Shown here: one piece after another, positions 7,743-16,255 of the stretch
Layout of the letters: each line of letters starts with the position of its first letter
Position numbering within the stretch: position 1 is the stretch's first letter
Assembly (NCBI RefSeq): GCF_000455365.1
Contig: NZ_HG315684.1
Coordinates: 417,921-457,181 of the forward strand
Direction: 5' to 3'
Length of the DNA stretch: 39,261 bases
Origin: Halopiger djelfimassiliensis
GTDB taxonomy: Archaea; Halobacteriota; Halobacteria; Halobacteriales; Natrialbaceae
Notes under the pieces: model-generated
The model's input: only the letters and a program-made list of their open reading frames with translations
Database searches by the model: none
Told to the model about the DNA's origin: nothing
Translations under genes and position numbers: made by a program

Positions 7743-8675
7743 ATGGCCAAGTGCGACGTGTGTGGGAAAGACGAAAACATGCCGTACAACTGTCGGCACT
7801 GCGGGGGAACCTACTGTGCCGACCATCGGCTGCCCGAGAATCACGACTGCTCGGGCCTCCAGAACTGGAACGATCCGAAGGGTGTCTTCGACAGCGGATT
7901 CGACGACAGCGTCAACGGCGGGAACGCGTCTCGGGCCTCGAGTCTCTCCGATAAACTCCCGATCGATACCGGTCCGGGCGGGCCGCTGGCGTACTTCCGC
8001 GGGAACATGACATACACGTTCCTCGCGATCATCTGGGTGACATTTCTCGTACAGCAACTCTCGTTACTCGTCGGCGGTTGGAGTCTCCACCAGGCGTTGT
8101 TCGTCCTGACGCCACAGCATCCGGAGTACGTCTGGACGTGGGTGACGTCGATCTTCTCGCACAATCCTTTCGGTCTCATGCACATCGTCGGCAACAGCAT
8201 CGTGCTGTTTTTCTTCGGTCCGCTGGTGGAACGCTACGTCGGATCGAAGAACTTCGCCGCTCTGTTCATCGTCAGCGGTGTCCTCGCCGGATTGAGTCAG
8301 GTCTCGATTCAGTTCCTGCAGGGCTCGCCGACTTCCAGCGGCGTCCTCGGTGCCAGCGGGGCCGCACTCGCCATCATGGGCGTCCTGACGATCTTGAACC
8401 CCAGTCTCAAGGTGTACCTCTACTTCATCCTCCCGGTTCCGATCTGGGTGCTTACGGCCGGCTATGCGGCCATCAGCGTCTTCTTCCTCGGCCTCGGTGG
8501 GGGCGGAGATATCGCCCACATGGCCCACCTCGTCGGCCTGCTGATCGGACTGGGCTACGGCGAGTACATCAAGCGCAACCGGAACGTCCGCGCACCGAGC
8601 CAGTTGCAGTTCGGCGGTGGCGGTCCGGGCGGTCCGGGTGGCCCCGGCGGCCCCGGCGGTCGCCGTCGGTTCTAA
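7743..8675 (+). CDS. Rhomboid intramembrane serine protease with N-terminal AN1 zinc finger
   Basis: The 310-residue protein joins an AN1-type zinc finger (about residues 4-38: CDVCGKDE, CRHCGGTYC, HRLPENHDC) to a rhomboid core of about six membrane helices from about residue 88. The catalytic serine is in LGASGAALA (about 203) and the histidine in AHMAHLVG (about 261). A conserved HNPFGLMHIVGN lies in the first loop and helix 2, and GYGEY follows the last helix. The tail is a Gly-Pro repeat ending RRRF. Rhomboids cleave membrane-spanning substrates inside the bilayer. AN1-rhomboid fusions are known from haloarchaea (the RhoII type of Haloferax), where they affect envelope properties. The finger presumably sits on the cytoplasmic side and recruits a partner, which is inference. 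Confidence 0.93.
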   Translation: MAKCDVCGKDENMPYNCRHCGGTYCADHRLPENHDCSGLQNWNDPKGVFDSGFDDSVNGGNASRASSLSDKLPIDTGPGGPLAYFRGNMTYTFLAIIWVTFLVQQLSLLVGGWSLHQALFVLTPQHPEYVWTWVTSIFSHNPFGLMHIVGNSIVLFFFGPLVERYVGSKNFAALFIVSGVLAGLSQVSIQFLQGSPTSSGVLGASGAALAIMGVLTILNPSLKVYLYFILPVPIWVLTAGYAAISVFFLGLGGGGDIAHMAHLVGLLIGLGYGEYIKRNRNVRAPSQLQFGGGGPGGPGGPGGPGGRRRF

Positions 8676-8747
8676 CGCTCGTTTTCTCTCCTCTGCGTCG
8701 CGCAACCCCGACACTGATTTTCGCCCCGCGTCAACACCCGCGTATCG

Positions 8748-9545
8748 ATGCCTTCAGCCCGCCCCGATCTCGCACCCGACGCCGACCTCTCGCGCGATGA
8801 CATGGAGGCCATGCAGCGCGAAATCGCCACCGCCGCCGTCTTCGAAGACCAGTTCGGGTTCGACCCCGCGGCCCTCTCGAGTCCGCTCGAGACGACCGCG
8901 AGTGCCGCCGAGCCGCCGATCGTCGCCGGCGTCGACCAGTCGTTTCTCACGAACGCGGACGGCGAGCAGGACCGCGCCCTGAGCGCCGTCGTCGCCATGC
9001 AGGGCGGCGAGGTCGTCGAACGCGTTGCCGCGGTCACGCCGCTCGAGATCCCCTACATCCCCGGTCTGCTCTCCTTTCGCGAGGGCCGGCCGATCCTCGC
9101 CGCGCTCGAGGACCTCTCCGTCGACCCCGAGCTCCTCCTGTTCGACGGCAGCGGCCGGATTCACTTCCGACAGGCCGGCATCGCGACGCACATGGGCGTG
9201 GTACGTGACGTGCCGAGCGTCGGCATCGCCAAGAGCCTGCTCTGTGGGCAGCCCCGCGAGGAGACCGCGGACCGTCCGGAGGGCACTCGCGTCGCCATCG
9301 AAGCCGACGGGAACGTCGACGCGCCCGACGGGACCCTGCTCGGGTACGCCGTCCAGACGCGCCAGTACGACTCGCCGAACCGACACATCAACCCCCTGTA
9401 CGTCAGTCCCGGCCACCGCGTCGGTCCCGAAACGGCCGCCGACATTGCCCTCGCGCTCGCCGCGTCGTACAAACTCCCCGAACCGGTTCGGTTGGCCGAC
9501 AGCTACGCGGACGAGGCGAAACGGAACTACCGAGAGGTGCCGTAG
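8748..9545 (+). CDS. nfi: Endonuclease V
   Basis: The 265-residue protein carries the endonuclease V core. AGVDQSF holds the first metal-binding Asp, PYIPGLLSFREGRP is the signature wedge region, LLFDGSGRIHFRQAGIATH contains the second catalytic Asp, then GIAKSLLCG, and NPLYVSPGHRV near the end. The enzyme nicks DNA (or RNA) one base 3' of deoxyinosine and so starts repair of deaminated adenine. The usual HPR after DGxG reads HFR, a small departure. About 50 extra N-terminal residues precede the core. The ATG at 8748 follows a TATA-like ACTGATTTT by about 30 bases. The gene sits alone between the rhomboid and MATE genes. Confidence 0.93.
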   Translation: MPSARPDLAPDADLSRDDMEAMQREIATAAVFEDQFGFDPAALSSPLETTASAAEPPIVAGVDQSFLTNADGEQDRALSAVVAMQGGEVVERVAAVTPLEIPYIPGLLSFREGRPILAALEDLSVDPELLLFDGSGRIHFRQAGIATHMGVVRDVPSVGIAKSLLCGQPREETADRPEGTRVAIEADGNVDAPDGTLLGYAVQTRQYDSPNRHINPLYVSPGHRVGPETAADIALALAASYKLPEPVRLADSYADEAKRNYREVP

Positions 9546-9626
9546 CGAAGACGGGACGGCGATTCGCGGAGTCCGCCGTCTGGTATCGGTACACTGATAC
9601 GATTGGGTCCCGTTTCGGTGGGGTGT

Positions 9627-11003
9627 ATGGGGACCGTCGACCGGCAGCGCGTGCTCGCCATCTGGCGGCGGACGGCCGCGCTCTCGTGGCCGATCGCGCT
9701 CCAGCAGACGTTCAACACGCTGATGCGGACGGTCGACATCGTCGTTACCGGTCTCTTCTCGCCGGCGGCCGTCGCCGCGATCGGACTCGCGGACCTCTAC
9801 GCGCAGGTCCCGCTGCGGATCGGGCTCGGGCTCGGGACCGGTGCAATTGCTCTCTCGAGTCAGGATACCGGTCGGGGCGCGACGGCGACCCGCGACCGGG
9901 CGATCACGCAGGCGCTCGCCATCGGGTTTCTGACCGGCGTTCCGATGATCCTCCTTGGGTTCGCGTTCGCGTCGCCGCTCATCGCGGTTTTGGGTGCCGA
10001 ACCCGACGTCGTCCGGATGGGCGGCCAGTACCTCACGCTGGTTTTCGCCGCGGCCCCGATGCGCATCGTCGGGCTCGTCGGCGCTCGATCGCTGCAAGGG
10101 ACCGGCGATACGCGCACGCCGATGCTCGTCAACGGCTCCGCGAACGCGGTCAACATCCTCGTAACCGTCGGCCTCGGACTCGGCGTCGGGGCGCTTCCGC
10201 GACTGGGAATCGTCGGCGTCGGGCTGGCGACGGCGATCAGCCGCACGATCGAAGCCGCCATGATCACGGCTGCGATCGCGAGCACCCGGACCGATCTCTC
10301 GTTTGCCCGCCCGCGGTCGGTTACGATAACGCGCCAGCTCGTGGCGGTGAGCCTCCCGAACTTCGCCGAGGGGATGAGCACTTCGATCGCGAACTTTCCG
10401 TTCAACGCGTTGTTACTCACGTTCGGCACTGAAGTGACCGCCGCTTACCACATCGGTCGCCGGATCTACCAGCAGCTTACGGGCCCGCTGTATCGCTCGT
10501 TCAACGTCGCCTCGAGCATCGTCGTCGGCCAGACGCTCGGCGAAGGCGACCCGGCGGAAGCGCGGTTCGCGGGGCTCGCGATGACGGCCCTCAGCGTCCT
10601 CACGCTCGGGATCGGCGGCGCGGTCCTCGTCGGCGGCGCGGCACCGCTCGCACGCGTTTTCACGTCGGATCCGGAAACGCTCACCCACGCCGTCGCGTTC
10701 ACCCGTGTCTTCGGCGTCTCGACGGTCTTTTTCGGGCTCTTTTTCCCGCTAGCCGGGAGCCTCAAGGGCGCGGGAGATACGCGGACGCCGTTCTACGCCC
10801 GGTTTACCGGAACGTTCGTGTTCATGCTCGGCGTGGCCTACCTCGCGGGGATCGTCTTCGACTACGGTCTTCCGGGAGTCTACGCCGGGATCGTCCTCAG
10901 TTACGCGTGGTGGACGCTCGTCGTCGCGGCCGGGTTCCTGTGGGGTAACTGGGCCGACAGGGCGGCGGCGATGATGGCCGAACGGGCGGGGACAGCCGAT
11001 TAA
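9627..11003 (+). CDS. MATE family multidrug/Na+-coupled efflux protein
   Basis: The 458-residue protein has twelve predicted membrane helices in two similar halves, the MATE fold. Landmarks are LSWPIALQQTFNTLMRTVDIV in helix 1 of the first half, GARSLQGTGDTRTPM between helices 4 and 5, and the matching SLKGAGDTRTPF in the second half; this repeated GTGDTRTP motif is typical. MATE proteins export cationic drugs or metabolites in exchange for Na+ or H+. The ATG at 9627 begins GTVDRQRVLAIWRR and is preferred over an upstream TTG at 9603; an AT-richer stretch at about 9593-9600 could serve as the TATA element. The cargo is unknown. Confidence 0.92.
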   Translation: MGTVDRQRVLAIWRRTAALSWPIALQQTFNTLMRTVDIVVTGLFSPAAVAAIGLADLYAQVPLRIGLGLGTGAIALSSQDTGRGATATRDRAITQALAIGFLTGVPMILLGFAFASPLIAVLGAEPDVVRMGGQYLTLVFAAAPMRIVGLVGARSLQGTGDTRTPMLVNGSANAVNILVTVGLGLGVGALPRLGIVGVGLATAISRTIEAAMITAAIASTRTDLSFARPRSVTITRQLVAVSLPNFAEGMSTSIANFPFNALLLTFGTEVTAAYHIGRRIYQQLTGPLYRSFNVASSIVVGQTLGEGDPAEARFAGLAMTALSVLTLGIGGAVLVGGAAPLARVFTSDPETLTHAVAFTRVFGVSTVFFGLFFPLAGSLKGAGDTRTPFYARFTGTFVFMLGVAYLAGIVFDYGLPGVYAGIVLSYAWWTLVVAAGFLWGNWADRAAAMMAERAGTAD

Positions 11004-11130
11004 GGGCGACTCCGGCCGCGAAACCCCACCGTTGGAATCGTTCCGGACGACGAACGGTCACCGATTCCCAACGTTCCATCGGGCGCGACAAACCGTCGAT
11101 ACTTAGGTATCGTCTCCCGAACTGCTTCAC

Positions 11131-12099
11131 ATGGCCACCGCTGCGGAAGCCGAGGGAACCGACGAGACCGGGGCCGGCGACGCGGACGGCCGGTCCCCGG
11201 GAACAGGTACCGACGAGGCGGGTGCGGATCGCCGCGAGCGCGAGACGACCGTCGACGACGACCGCTACACCCGCAAACAATGTGTCCTGATTACCGGCTG
11301 TTCCTCCGGAATCGGGCACGCGACCGCGAAGGCCTTCCTCGAGGACGACTGGCTCGTCGTCGCGACGGCGCGCAACCCCGACGACATCGCCGATCTCGCG
11401 GACGCCGGCTGTGAGACGCTTGCTCTCGACGTCACCGACCCCGATCAGGTCGCGTCGGCCGTCGAGGAAACCGTCGACATCGGCGGTGCCATCGACTGTC
11501 TCGTCAACAACGCCGGCTACGCACAGATGGGACCGCTCGAGGACGTCTCGACGGCGGACCTCCACCGGCAGTTCGACGTCAACGTCTACGGTCCGCATCG
11601 ACTCGTTCGCGCGGCGCTCCCGCACATGCGCGCGCAGGCCGAGGGTCGGATCATCAACGTCTCGAGCGTCGCGGGGCGGATCTCGTTACCCGGCTCGGGC
11701 GCGTACTCGGGCTCGAAGCACGCGCTCGAGGCGATGAGCGACTCGCTGCGGGCGGAGGTCGAGGAGTTCGGCATCGACGTCGTCCTGATCGAACCCGGGC
11801 CGGTCGAGACGGCCTTTACCGAACGCGTCGACGACGAACTCCCCGAGGCCGAGCAAACCCCGGCCTACGAGTCGCTGTACGAACTCTACGACGAGGCGCA
11901 ACTGATCGGCGGGGGCGCGGGCGGCCCGTTTGCCTCCGAGCCGGAGGACGTCGCGGCGGCGATCCTCGAGGCGGGGACCTGCCCCGAACCGCCGGCCCGC
12001 TATCCGGTCGGTCCGCTCGCCCAGCTGGGCGTCTACGCGCGGTTCCTTCCCGACCGGCTGCGCGATACAGCGTACGGACTCCTCAGAAAGCTCGCGTAG
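11131..12099 (+). CDS. Short-chain dehydrogenase/reductase (SDR)
   Basis: The 322-residue protein has an acidic, probably disordered extension of about 48 residues, then a classical SDR domain. The cofactor loop is TGCSSGIG, followed by the conserved NNAGYAQ. The catalytic Ser is in NVSSVAG and the YxxxK pair in AYSGSKHAL, with EPGPVET after it. Classical SDRs use NAD(P)H to interconvert alcohols and ketones; the pattern resembles retinol/17-beta-hydroxysteroid-type members, but the substrate cannot be told. A TATA-like CTTAGGTA lies about 27 bases before the ATG, which fixes the start. It is convergent with the Get3-like gene. Confidence 0.9.
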   Translation: MATAAEAEGTDETGAGDADGRSPGTGTDEAGADRRERETTVDDDRYTRKQCVLITGCSSGIGHATAKAFLEDDWLVVATARNPDDIADLADAGCETLALDVTDPDQVASAVEETVDIGGAIDCLVNNAGYAQMGPLEDVSTADLHRQFDVNVYGPHRLVRAALPHMRAQAEGRIINVSSVAGRISLPGSGAYSGSKHALEAMSDSLRAEVEEFGIDVVLIEPGPVETAFTERVDDELPEAEQTPAYESLYELYDEAQLIGGGAGGPFASEPEDVAAAILEAGTCPEPPARYPVGPLAQLGVYARFLPDRLRDTAYGLLRKLA

Positions 12100-12126
12100 G
12101 GGTCTCCCCATCCGGACGAGCCCCGA

Positions 12127-13320
12127 TCAGCGCAGACAGGCCGCCACGACTGCGAGCATTCCTTCACCGCGGACTTCCTCGGCGAACAGCGGCACCCGGC
12201 GAACGTCGGTACCGCGAAACAGGTCCTGCGCCTCGGCGAGGGCCGATTGCTGGACGTCCCAGCGTCGCTGGCAGAACTCGCAGTCCTCGAGGTTGGGCTG
12301 GAGGAACTCGCCTTCGACGTCGTCGGTGACGTCCGAGAGCGGTTCCATGACGCGGTTGACGACGACGGTACCGACCGGGATGTCGAACTCCCGGAGTTGC
12401 TGGCGCAGCCGTTTCGACTCGAAGACGCTCATCTCCTCGGGCACGAGGACGATGCGGAAGTCCGTCCGCGCCGGATCGCGAAGGGCCGCCCGGAGCCGTT
12501 CGATTCGCTCGCGAAGGACTTCAAGGTCCTCGAGCCCCTGCTCCCCGTCGGGACCGTCGTCCCCGCCGAACATGCCTTTCATCCCCTCGATCATGCCGCC
12601 GATCCGCTGGCGGAATTTGATGAGCCGCCCCATCATCGAGTCCATGACTTCGGGGAGTTGCAACAGCCGAAGGGTATGGCCCGTCGGGGCCGTATCGACG
12701 ACCACGCGATCGAACCGGTCGTCGTCCAGATACTCGAGCAGGAGTTGCATCGCGGCGGCCTCGTCGGCACCGGGCATCGCGCCGCCGAAGAGCGCGTCCA
12801 TCGGCGATTCGCCCCCCAGCATCTCGCCGAGGCCGCCGAACTCGCCCATCGGACCGCCGCCGACGTCCCCGCCCGGACCTTCGTGTCCGGGTGCGGCGTC
12901 GGACTCGGCCCCGCCGAGAAACGCGACCTGTCCCTCCTCGAGGGCCGCGTCGGGGTCGATCTCGACCGCATAGAGGGGGATATCCTCACGGATGCGGGTC
13001 GGCTCGGCCGGAACGTCGGCCTCGAACGTATCCGAAAGGGAGTGTGCGGGGTCCGTCGAAACGACGAGCGTTCGGGTCCCCCCGTGGGCGCTGTCGAGGG
13101 CGGTCGCGGCGGCCATCGTCGTCTTTCCGACGCCGCCTTTCCCGCCGTAGAGCACGTAGTCCGGGCCCTCGATCGGCTCGGTCGACGGCTCGACGTCGAT
13201 GGACTCCCGTCTCGCCCCGTCATCGACGGCGTCCGTCGGAGTCACCTCGATGGTGTGATCGTCGTCGTCCGTCGATTCCGCGTCCTCTTCGTCGACCGGC
13301 TCGACGTCGATTCCACTCAT
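12127..13320 (-). CDS. ArsA/Get3 family ATPase
   Basis: The 397-residue protein has an acidic N-terminal leader of about 50 residues, then the deviant Walker A GGKGGVGKTT of the ArsA/Get3 family, STDPAHSLSDTF (switch I), and DTAPTGHTLRLLQLP (switch II region). A CEFC pair at about 353-356 matches the zinc-binding CxxC that joins Get3 dimers. Between these lie a long Gly/Met-rich insert and a second Met-rich helix (MMGRLIKFRQRIGGMIEGMK), both reminiscent of the Get3 groove that holds tail-anchored membrane proteins. No duplicated ATPase half is present, unlike bacterial ArsA, and no arsenic genes are nearby. I favour a Get3-like targeting factor over an arsenite pump. Confidence 0.9.
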   Translation of the reverse strand: MSGIDVEPVDEEDAESTDDDDHTIEVTPTDAVDDGARRESIDVEPSTEPIEGPDYVLYGGKGGVGKTTMAAATALDSAHGGTRTLVVSTDPAHSLSDTFEADVPAEPTRIREDIPLYAVEIDPDAALEEGQVAFLGGAESDAAPGHEGPGGDVGGGPMGEFGGLGEMLGGESPMDALFGGAMPGADEAAAMQLLLEYLDDDRFDRVVVDTAPTGHTLRLLQLPEVMDSMMGRLIKFRQRIGGMIEGMKGMFGGDDGPDGEQGLEDLEVLRERIERLRAALRDPARTDFRIVLVPEEMSVFESKRLRQQLREFDIPVGTVVVNRVMEPLSDVTDDVEGEFLQPNLEDCEFCQRRWDVQQSALAEAQDLFRGTDVRRVPLFAEEVRGEGMLAVVAACLR

Positions 13321-13375
13321 ACCCCTTTCTTTCCGGCCCCGACACGAGTATTCGTCGGTCTTTCGAGGCCCGACC

Positions 13376-14476
13376 TCAGGCGAAGTACGCCGCCAGCCGC
13401 TCGGCCGCCTCCTCGAGTCGCGGCGTCACGAGCGCGAACCGCAGCCACTCGGATCGGGAATCGCCGAACGCCTCGCCGGGCATGCCGGCGACGCCGGCTT
13501 CGTCGATGAGTCGCTCGACGTTCTCGAGCGTGCCGGGATACCCCTCGAAGCGCGCCATCACGTAAAAGGAGCCGTCGGGGCGGGTATACGCCGCGCCAGC
13601 GGCATCGAGCGCGTCGGTAAACGTGGTGACCCGCTCGCGAAGCAGGTCGCGGTTCCGCTCGTAGTACCCGGGACCGGTCTCGCGCAACGCCTGCAACACC
13701 GCGTACTGGCCGGGTCGGTTCCCGGCGACGTTGACCAGCATGTGTCGGCTCTTGGCGTCGTCGACGAGTTCCGGCGGAAAGATCGCATAGCCCACCCTGA
13801 ACCCCGTGATCGCCATCGACTTCGAGAATGCGTTCGTGACGATCCGGTGGGCCGACTCGACCGCGAGCGCGCTCGAGAACGTCCCCGAGAGGTCGTAGTG
13901 GTCGTACACCTCGTCGCTGACGAGGATCGCGTCGCAGGCCTCGGCGATCGCGACCAGTTCCCGGACCGTTTCCTCCGGATAGACCGCCCCCGTCGGATTG
14001 TTCGGCGAGTTGACCACGATCGCCGCGGTCTCGTCGCTTGCGGCCTCGCGGACGGCCGCCGGATCGAGCTGTCCGTCCGCGGCCGCCTCGACGTACGCCG
14101 GCGTTCCGCCGAGCATCGTCGTCTTGCCGGGGTAGTAGGGGTAGACCGGATCGGTCAACAGGATCTCCTCTCCCCGCCCGCGCTCGAGCGCCCGCGCCAT
14201 CGCGAGGTAGTTCGCCTCGCCCGCGCCGTTCGTGATCACGATCTGCTCGGCGTCGACGCCGCGGCGGGCGGCGATCTCCTCGCGCAACTCGACGAGGCCC
14301 TGACTCGGCGGGTACTGGAACCGATCGGGCTCGAGATCGGCGTACTCGCGCAGGCCGTCCCGCAGCGCCGCGGGCGGTTCCCAGTCGGGGTTTCCGCTGA
14401 CCATGTCGACGACGTCGCGGTCCGCCCGGGACGCGTACTCCATGACGTGAAAGAACAGCGGCGTCTCGTACTCCAT
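13376..14476 (-). CDS. Class I/II pyridoxal-phosphate aminotransferase
   Basis: The 366-residue protein is a fold-type I aminotransferase. It shows SGNPDWEPPAALR near the N-terminus, the cofactor-contacting NSPNNPTGAVYPEE, SDEVYDHYDL with the Asp that binds the pyridine nitrogen, and TNAFSKSMAITGFRVGY with the Schiff-base lysine. FRVGY and the C-terminal SEWLRFAL supply substrate-carboxylate contacts, the last holding the conserved Arg. The closest groups by pattern are aspartate- or aromatic-type aminotransferases; the amino donor is not clear. It is complete and starts at an ATG. It lies upstream of, and on the same strand as, the Get3-like gene with a gap of about 55 bases, but that gene has its own TATA-like box (GAATACTC). 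Confidence 0.9.
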   Translation of the reverse strand: MEYETPLFFHVMEYASRADRDVVDMVSGNPDWEPPAALRDGLREYADLEPDRFQYPPSQGLVELREEIAARRGVDAEQIVITNGAGEANYLAMARALERGRGEEILLTDPVYPYYPGKTTMLGGTPAYVEAAADGQLDPAAVREAASDETAAIVVNSPNNPTGAVYPEETVRELVAIAEACDAILVSDEVYDHYDLSGTFSSALAVESAHRIVTNAFSKSMAITGFRVGYAIFPPELVDDAKSRHMLVNVAGNRPGQYAVLQALRETGPGYYERNRDLLRERVTTFTDALDAAGAAYTRPDGSFYVMARFEGYPGTLENVERLIDEAGVAGMPGEAFGDSRSEWLRFALVTPRLEEAAERLAAYFA

Positions 14477-14744
14477 ACCAGAGAGCGACGGGCGAAAGAC
14501 GGTTGTTCTTTCGGTCCGCGCCGTCCGAGCCCCGTGCAGTCGAACGGCAGTACAGCCGCAATCGGGTTCGTACTACTCGGCTATGCTTCCGTGATCGTTT
14601 CCTCGAGTTTTGCGGGCAGTCGGTGGAGGCACGTTTCAAGAAAACTCAGTGGCGCTTCGGCTTCGAGATGTCCGGGTTCGTGAGTCACCATCGCACCGGT
14701 ATCGATTTCAACCCCGCCCACGGTGGGGCGGGGAATCCGCCTCG
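14477..14744. other. Gene-poor stretch with hairpin and a short coding remnant
   Basis: No intact gene is visible here. On the minus strand, 14581-14691 encodes 36 residues (MVTHEPGHLEAEAP at the start, KLEETITEA at the end) with convincing codon use, so it may be the tail of a lost gene. The hairpin at 14712-14733 separates it from the truncated winged-helix gene. The first 40 bases hold the aminotransferase promoter region. Confidence 0.4.
14712..14733. repeat. Hairpin resembling an IS200/IS605-type element end
   Basis: CCCCGCCC and GGGCGGGG form a perfect 8-base stem around the 6-base loop ACGGTG. On the minus strand it is preceded by GGCGGATT and followed by TTGAAAT. Such a subterminal hairpin beside the broken end of a gene is what a TnpB-type insertion leaves after decay. 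No transposase remains, and the assignment rests on memory of similar ends. Confidence 0.35.
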
Positions 14745-15158
14745 CTACCTAGTTTGAACGTTGTATTCCCATTCTTCGATGACTTCGATGCGCTCTCTCC
14801 GTTCGTCGGACGATAAGTCCTCACGACCGATACTCCGCCGGAGTTCCTCGGGGGACTCAACGTCGGACGTCGACTTCCACGAGTCGATTTCGTCGCCGAT
14901 CGCACGTAGCTCGTCGGTAAGTTCGTCTGCCGACCGCTCTTCGGCGAGCGAACGCACTTCACGAAGGAAGTGTGTGACGGAGTCGGGTTTATAACAGGTA
15001 CCGTCGGCCGTTTCGATACGCTCGAGTTCCCCGCGGTCGGCCATGCGGTCGAGGTATTTCGCGGCGGTGTCACTCGATACGGCTGCCTCTTCCGCAATCC
15101 AACCGGCGTTCCGTGGTGTCCCGTGCTTTGACAACGCTGTCCGCCGAATCGCTCGCTA
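14745..15158 (-). pseudogene. Winged-helix transcriptional regulator fragment, truncated at both ends
   Basis: The frame encodes a winged helix-turn-helix (GWIAEEAAVSSDTAAKYLDR, then MADRGELERIET and GTCYKPD) followed by a helical domain (FLREVRSLAEERSADELTDEL, EEWEYNVQ). This is the layout of a common haloarchaeal regulator family (DUF7342-like), whose members have about 30 further N-terminal residues and extend past the EWEYN segment. Here the frame upstream ends in a stop overlapping the cinA start, with only a TTG (15134) or ATT as possible starts, and the C-terminus stops three residues after EYNVQ, right beside a hairpin. I read it as a remnant. It could still be a short functional protein if TTG is used. 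Confidence 0.55.
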
Positions 15159-15682
15159 TGATCGATGGGATCGGTTCCGACCTGCCGAAAGAAGTGGGCG
15201 AAACGCTGCGGAGCCGCGAGGAGACGCTGGCCGTCGCCGAGTCCTGTACCGGCGGCCTGATCGGCGCGGCGATCACCGCGGTGCCGGGCGCGAGCGACTA
15301 CTTCGACGCCGGGGTGGCGGCCTACGCGTACGACGCCAAGCGCCGGCAGCTGGGCGTCAGCCGCGAGGCGCTCGACGAACACGGGGCCGTCTCCGAACCC
15401 GTCGCCCGCGAGATGGCACGAGGGGTCCGCGACGTCGCCGACGTAACGTGGGGCGTCTCCGCGACCGGAATCGCCGGCCCCTCCGGCGGGACCGAGGAGC
15501 ACCCGGTCGGGACCGTCTACGTCGGCGTCGCCTACGCCGGCCCGTGGGGTAGCGAGTCGTCGTTCGCGACCGTCTCTCGGTACGAGTTCGACGGCGATCG
15601 GGCCGCCGTCCGGGACGAAACGGTCGAACAAGCACTTTCGGATCTGCTCGCGGCGATCGACGAGCGGTCGGACTCAACCTAG
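15158..15682 (+). CDS. cinA: CinA-type nicotinamide-nucleotide amidase (PncC domain)
   Basis: The 174-residue protein is the stand-alone C-terminal CinA domain. LAVAESCTGGLIGAAIT holds the catalytic Ser-Cys-Thr-Gly-Gly loop, DYFDAGVAAYAYDAK and GVSREALDEHGAVSEPVA follow, then SATGIAGPSGGTEEHPVGTVYVG, a family signature. The enzyme deamidates nicotinamide mononucleotide to nicotinate mononucleotide in pyridine-nucleotide recycling. The ATG at 15158 gives the family's usual N-terminus; an upstream GTG at 15113 would add 15 residues that overlap the winged-helix remnant. There is no clear TATA box, and its promoter must lie inside that remnant, which suggests the junction is a rearrangement. Confidence 0.92.
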   Translation: MIDGIGSDLPKEVGETLRSREETLAVAESCTGGLIGAAITAVPGASDYFDAGVAAYAYDAKRRQLGVSREALDEHGAVSEPVAREMARGVRDVADVTWGVSATGIAGPSGGTEEHPVGTVYVGVAYAGPWGSESSFATVSRYEFDGDRAAVRDETVEQALSDLLAAIDERSDST

Positions 15683-15757
15683 CGCTGGCAACGGGTTCGC
15701 GGGACCGACAGTCACGAGAGAAAGGTATTCGGCGATCGCCTCTCGAGTAGGGGGTAG

Positions 15758-16255
15758 ATGAACAAGAAGGGGCACGTTCTCAACGCCGCGCTGTTGAGCA
15801 TCGGACTGGGAGCCGTACTCGAACCGGCGACGGAGCTTTCGGCGGTACCGGCGATGCTGGAGACGATGGTCGTGATCGGGGTGCCGGTGACCCTCGGAGC
15901 GCTGTTTCCGGACGTCGATACGGCGTTCGGGAAACACCGGAAGACGCTGCACAACCTGGGGATTCTGGCCGCGTTCGCCGCATTTCCCGAGGTCTATGGG
16001 AACCTCGAGTTCGTCTGGATCGGCGTGTTGACCCACTACGCCCTCGACGTCGCCGGGAGCAAACGCGGCATCGCGCTGTTTTACCCCCTCTCATCGCAGG
16101 AGTACGGGCTCCCGTTCGGCGTCGCGGTCAGCAGCCGGTACGCCACCGTCGTGACGGTGGTTGTCACCGCCGGCGAACTGCTCGTCGCCGGGCTGATCGT
16201 CTTCGAGGTGCCCCAGTGGGGGCTCGAACTGGCTCGACAGGCGATCGGCGTCTAG
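15758..16255 (+). CDS. YdjM/LexA-binding-type inner-membrane metal-dependent hydrolase
   Basis: The 165-residue protein matches the YdjM (DUF457) family. It has an N-terminal His (KKGHVLNAAL), FPDVDTAFGKHRKTLHN with the metal-binding Asp and His cluster at about 50-66, and THYALDV at about 92-98. There are about four membrane helices. Members are annotated as metal-dependent hydrolases of unknown substrate, placed in the cytoplasmic membrane. The TAG stop overlaps the TAG of the convergent acetyltransferase gene in the palindrome CTAG at 16252-16255. Confidence 0.85.
   Translation: MNKKGHVLNAALLSIGLGAVLEPATELSAVPAMLETMVVIGVPVTLGALFPDVDTAFGKHRKTLHNLGILAAFAAFPEVYGNLEFVWIGVLTHYALDVAGSKRGIALFYPLSSQEYGLPFGVAVSSRYATVVTVVVTAGELLVAGLIVFEVPQWGLELARQAIGV

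Noticed and set aside
5412-8057. An 881-residue minus-strand frame running through and beyond polX
   Set aside because: Only the part from the ATG at 7163 matches PolX. The rest lies in another frame of the DUF5788-like gene and of the opposite-strand rhomboid gene and has no domain; it is an open shadow caused by high GC.
8613-8670. GGT/CCG-rich repeat at the end of the rhomboid gene as a possible repeat element
   Set aside because: It is the in-frame Gly-Pro tail of the protein; the repetition follows from the amino-acid repeat and has no independent structure.
12900-13320. Arsenic resistance operon suggested by the ArsA name
   Set aside because: No arsB, arsR, arsC or arsD-like gene is nearby, and the single ATPase domain with CxxC fits Get3 better.
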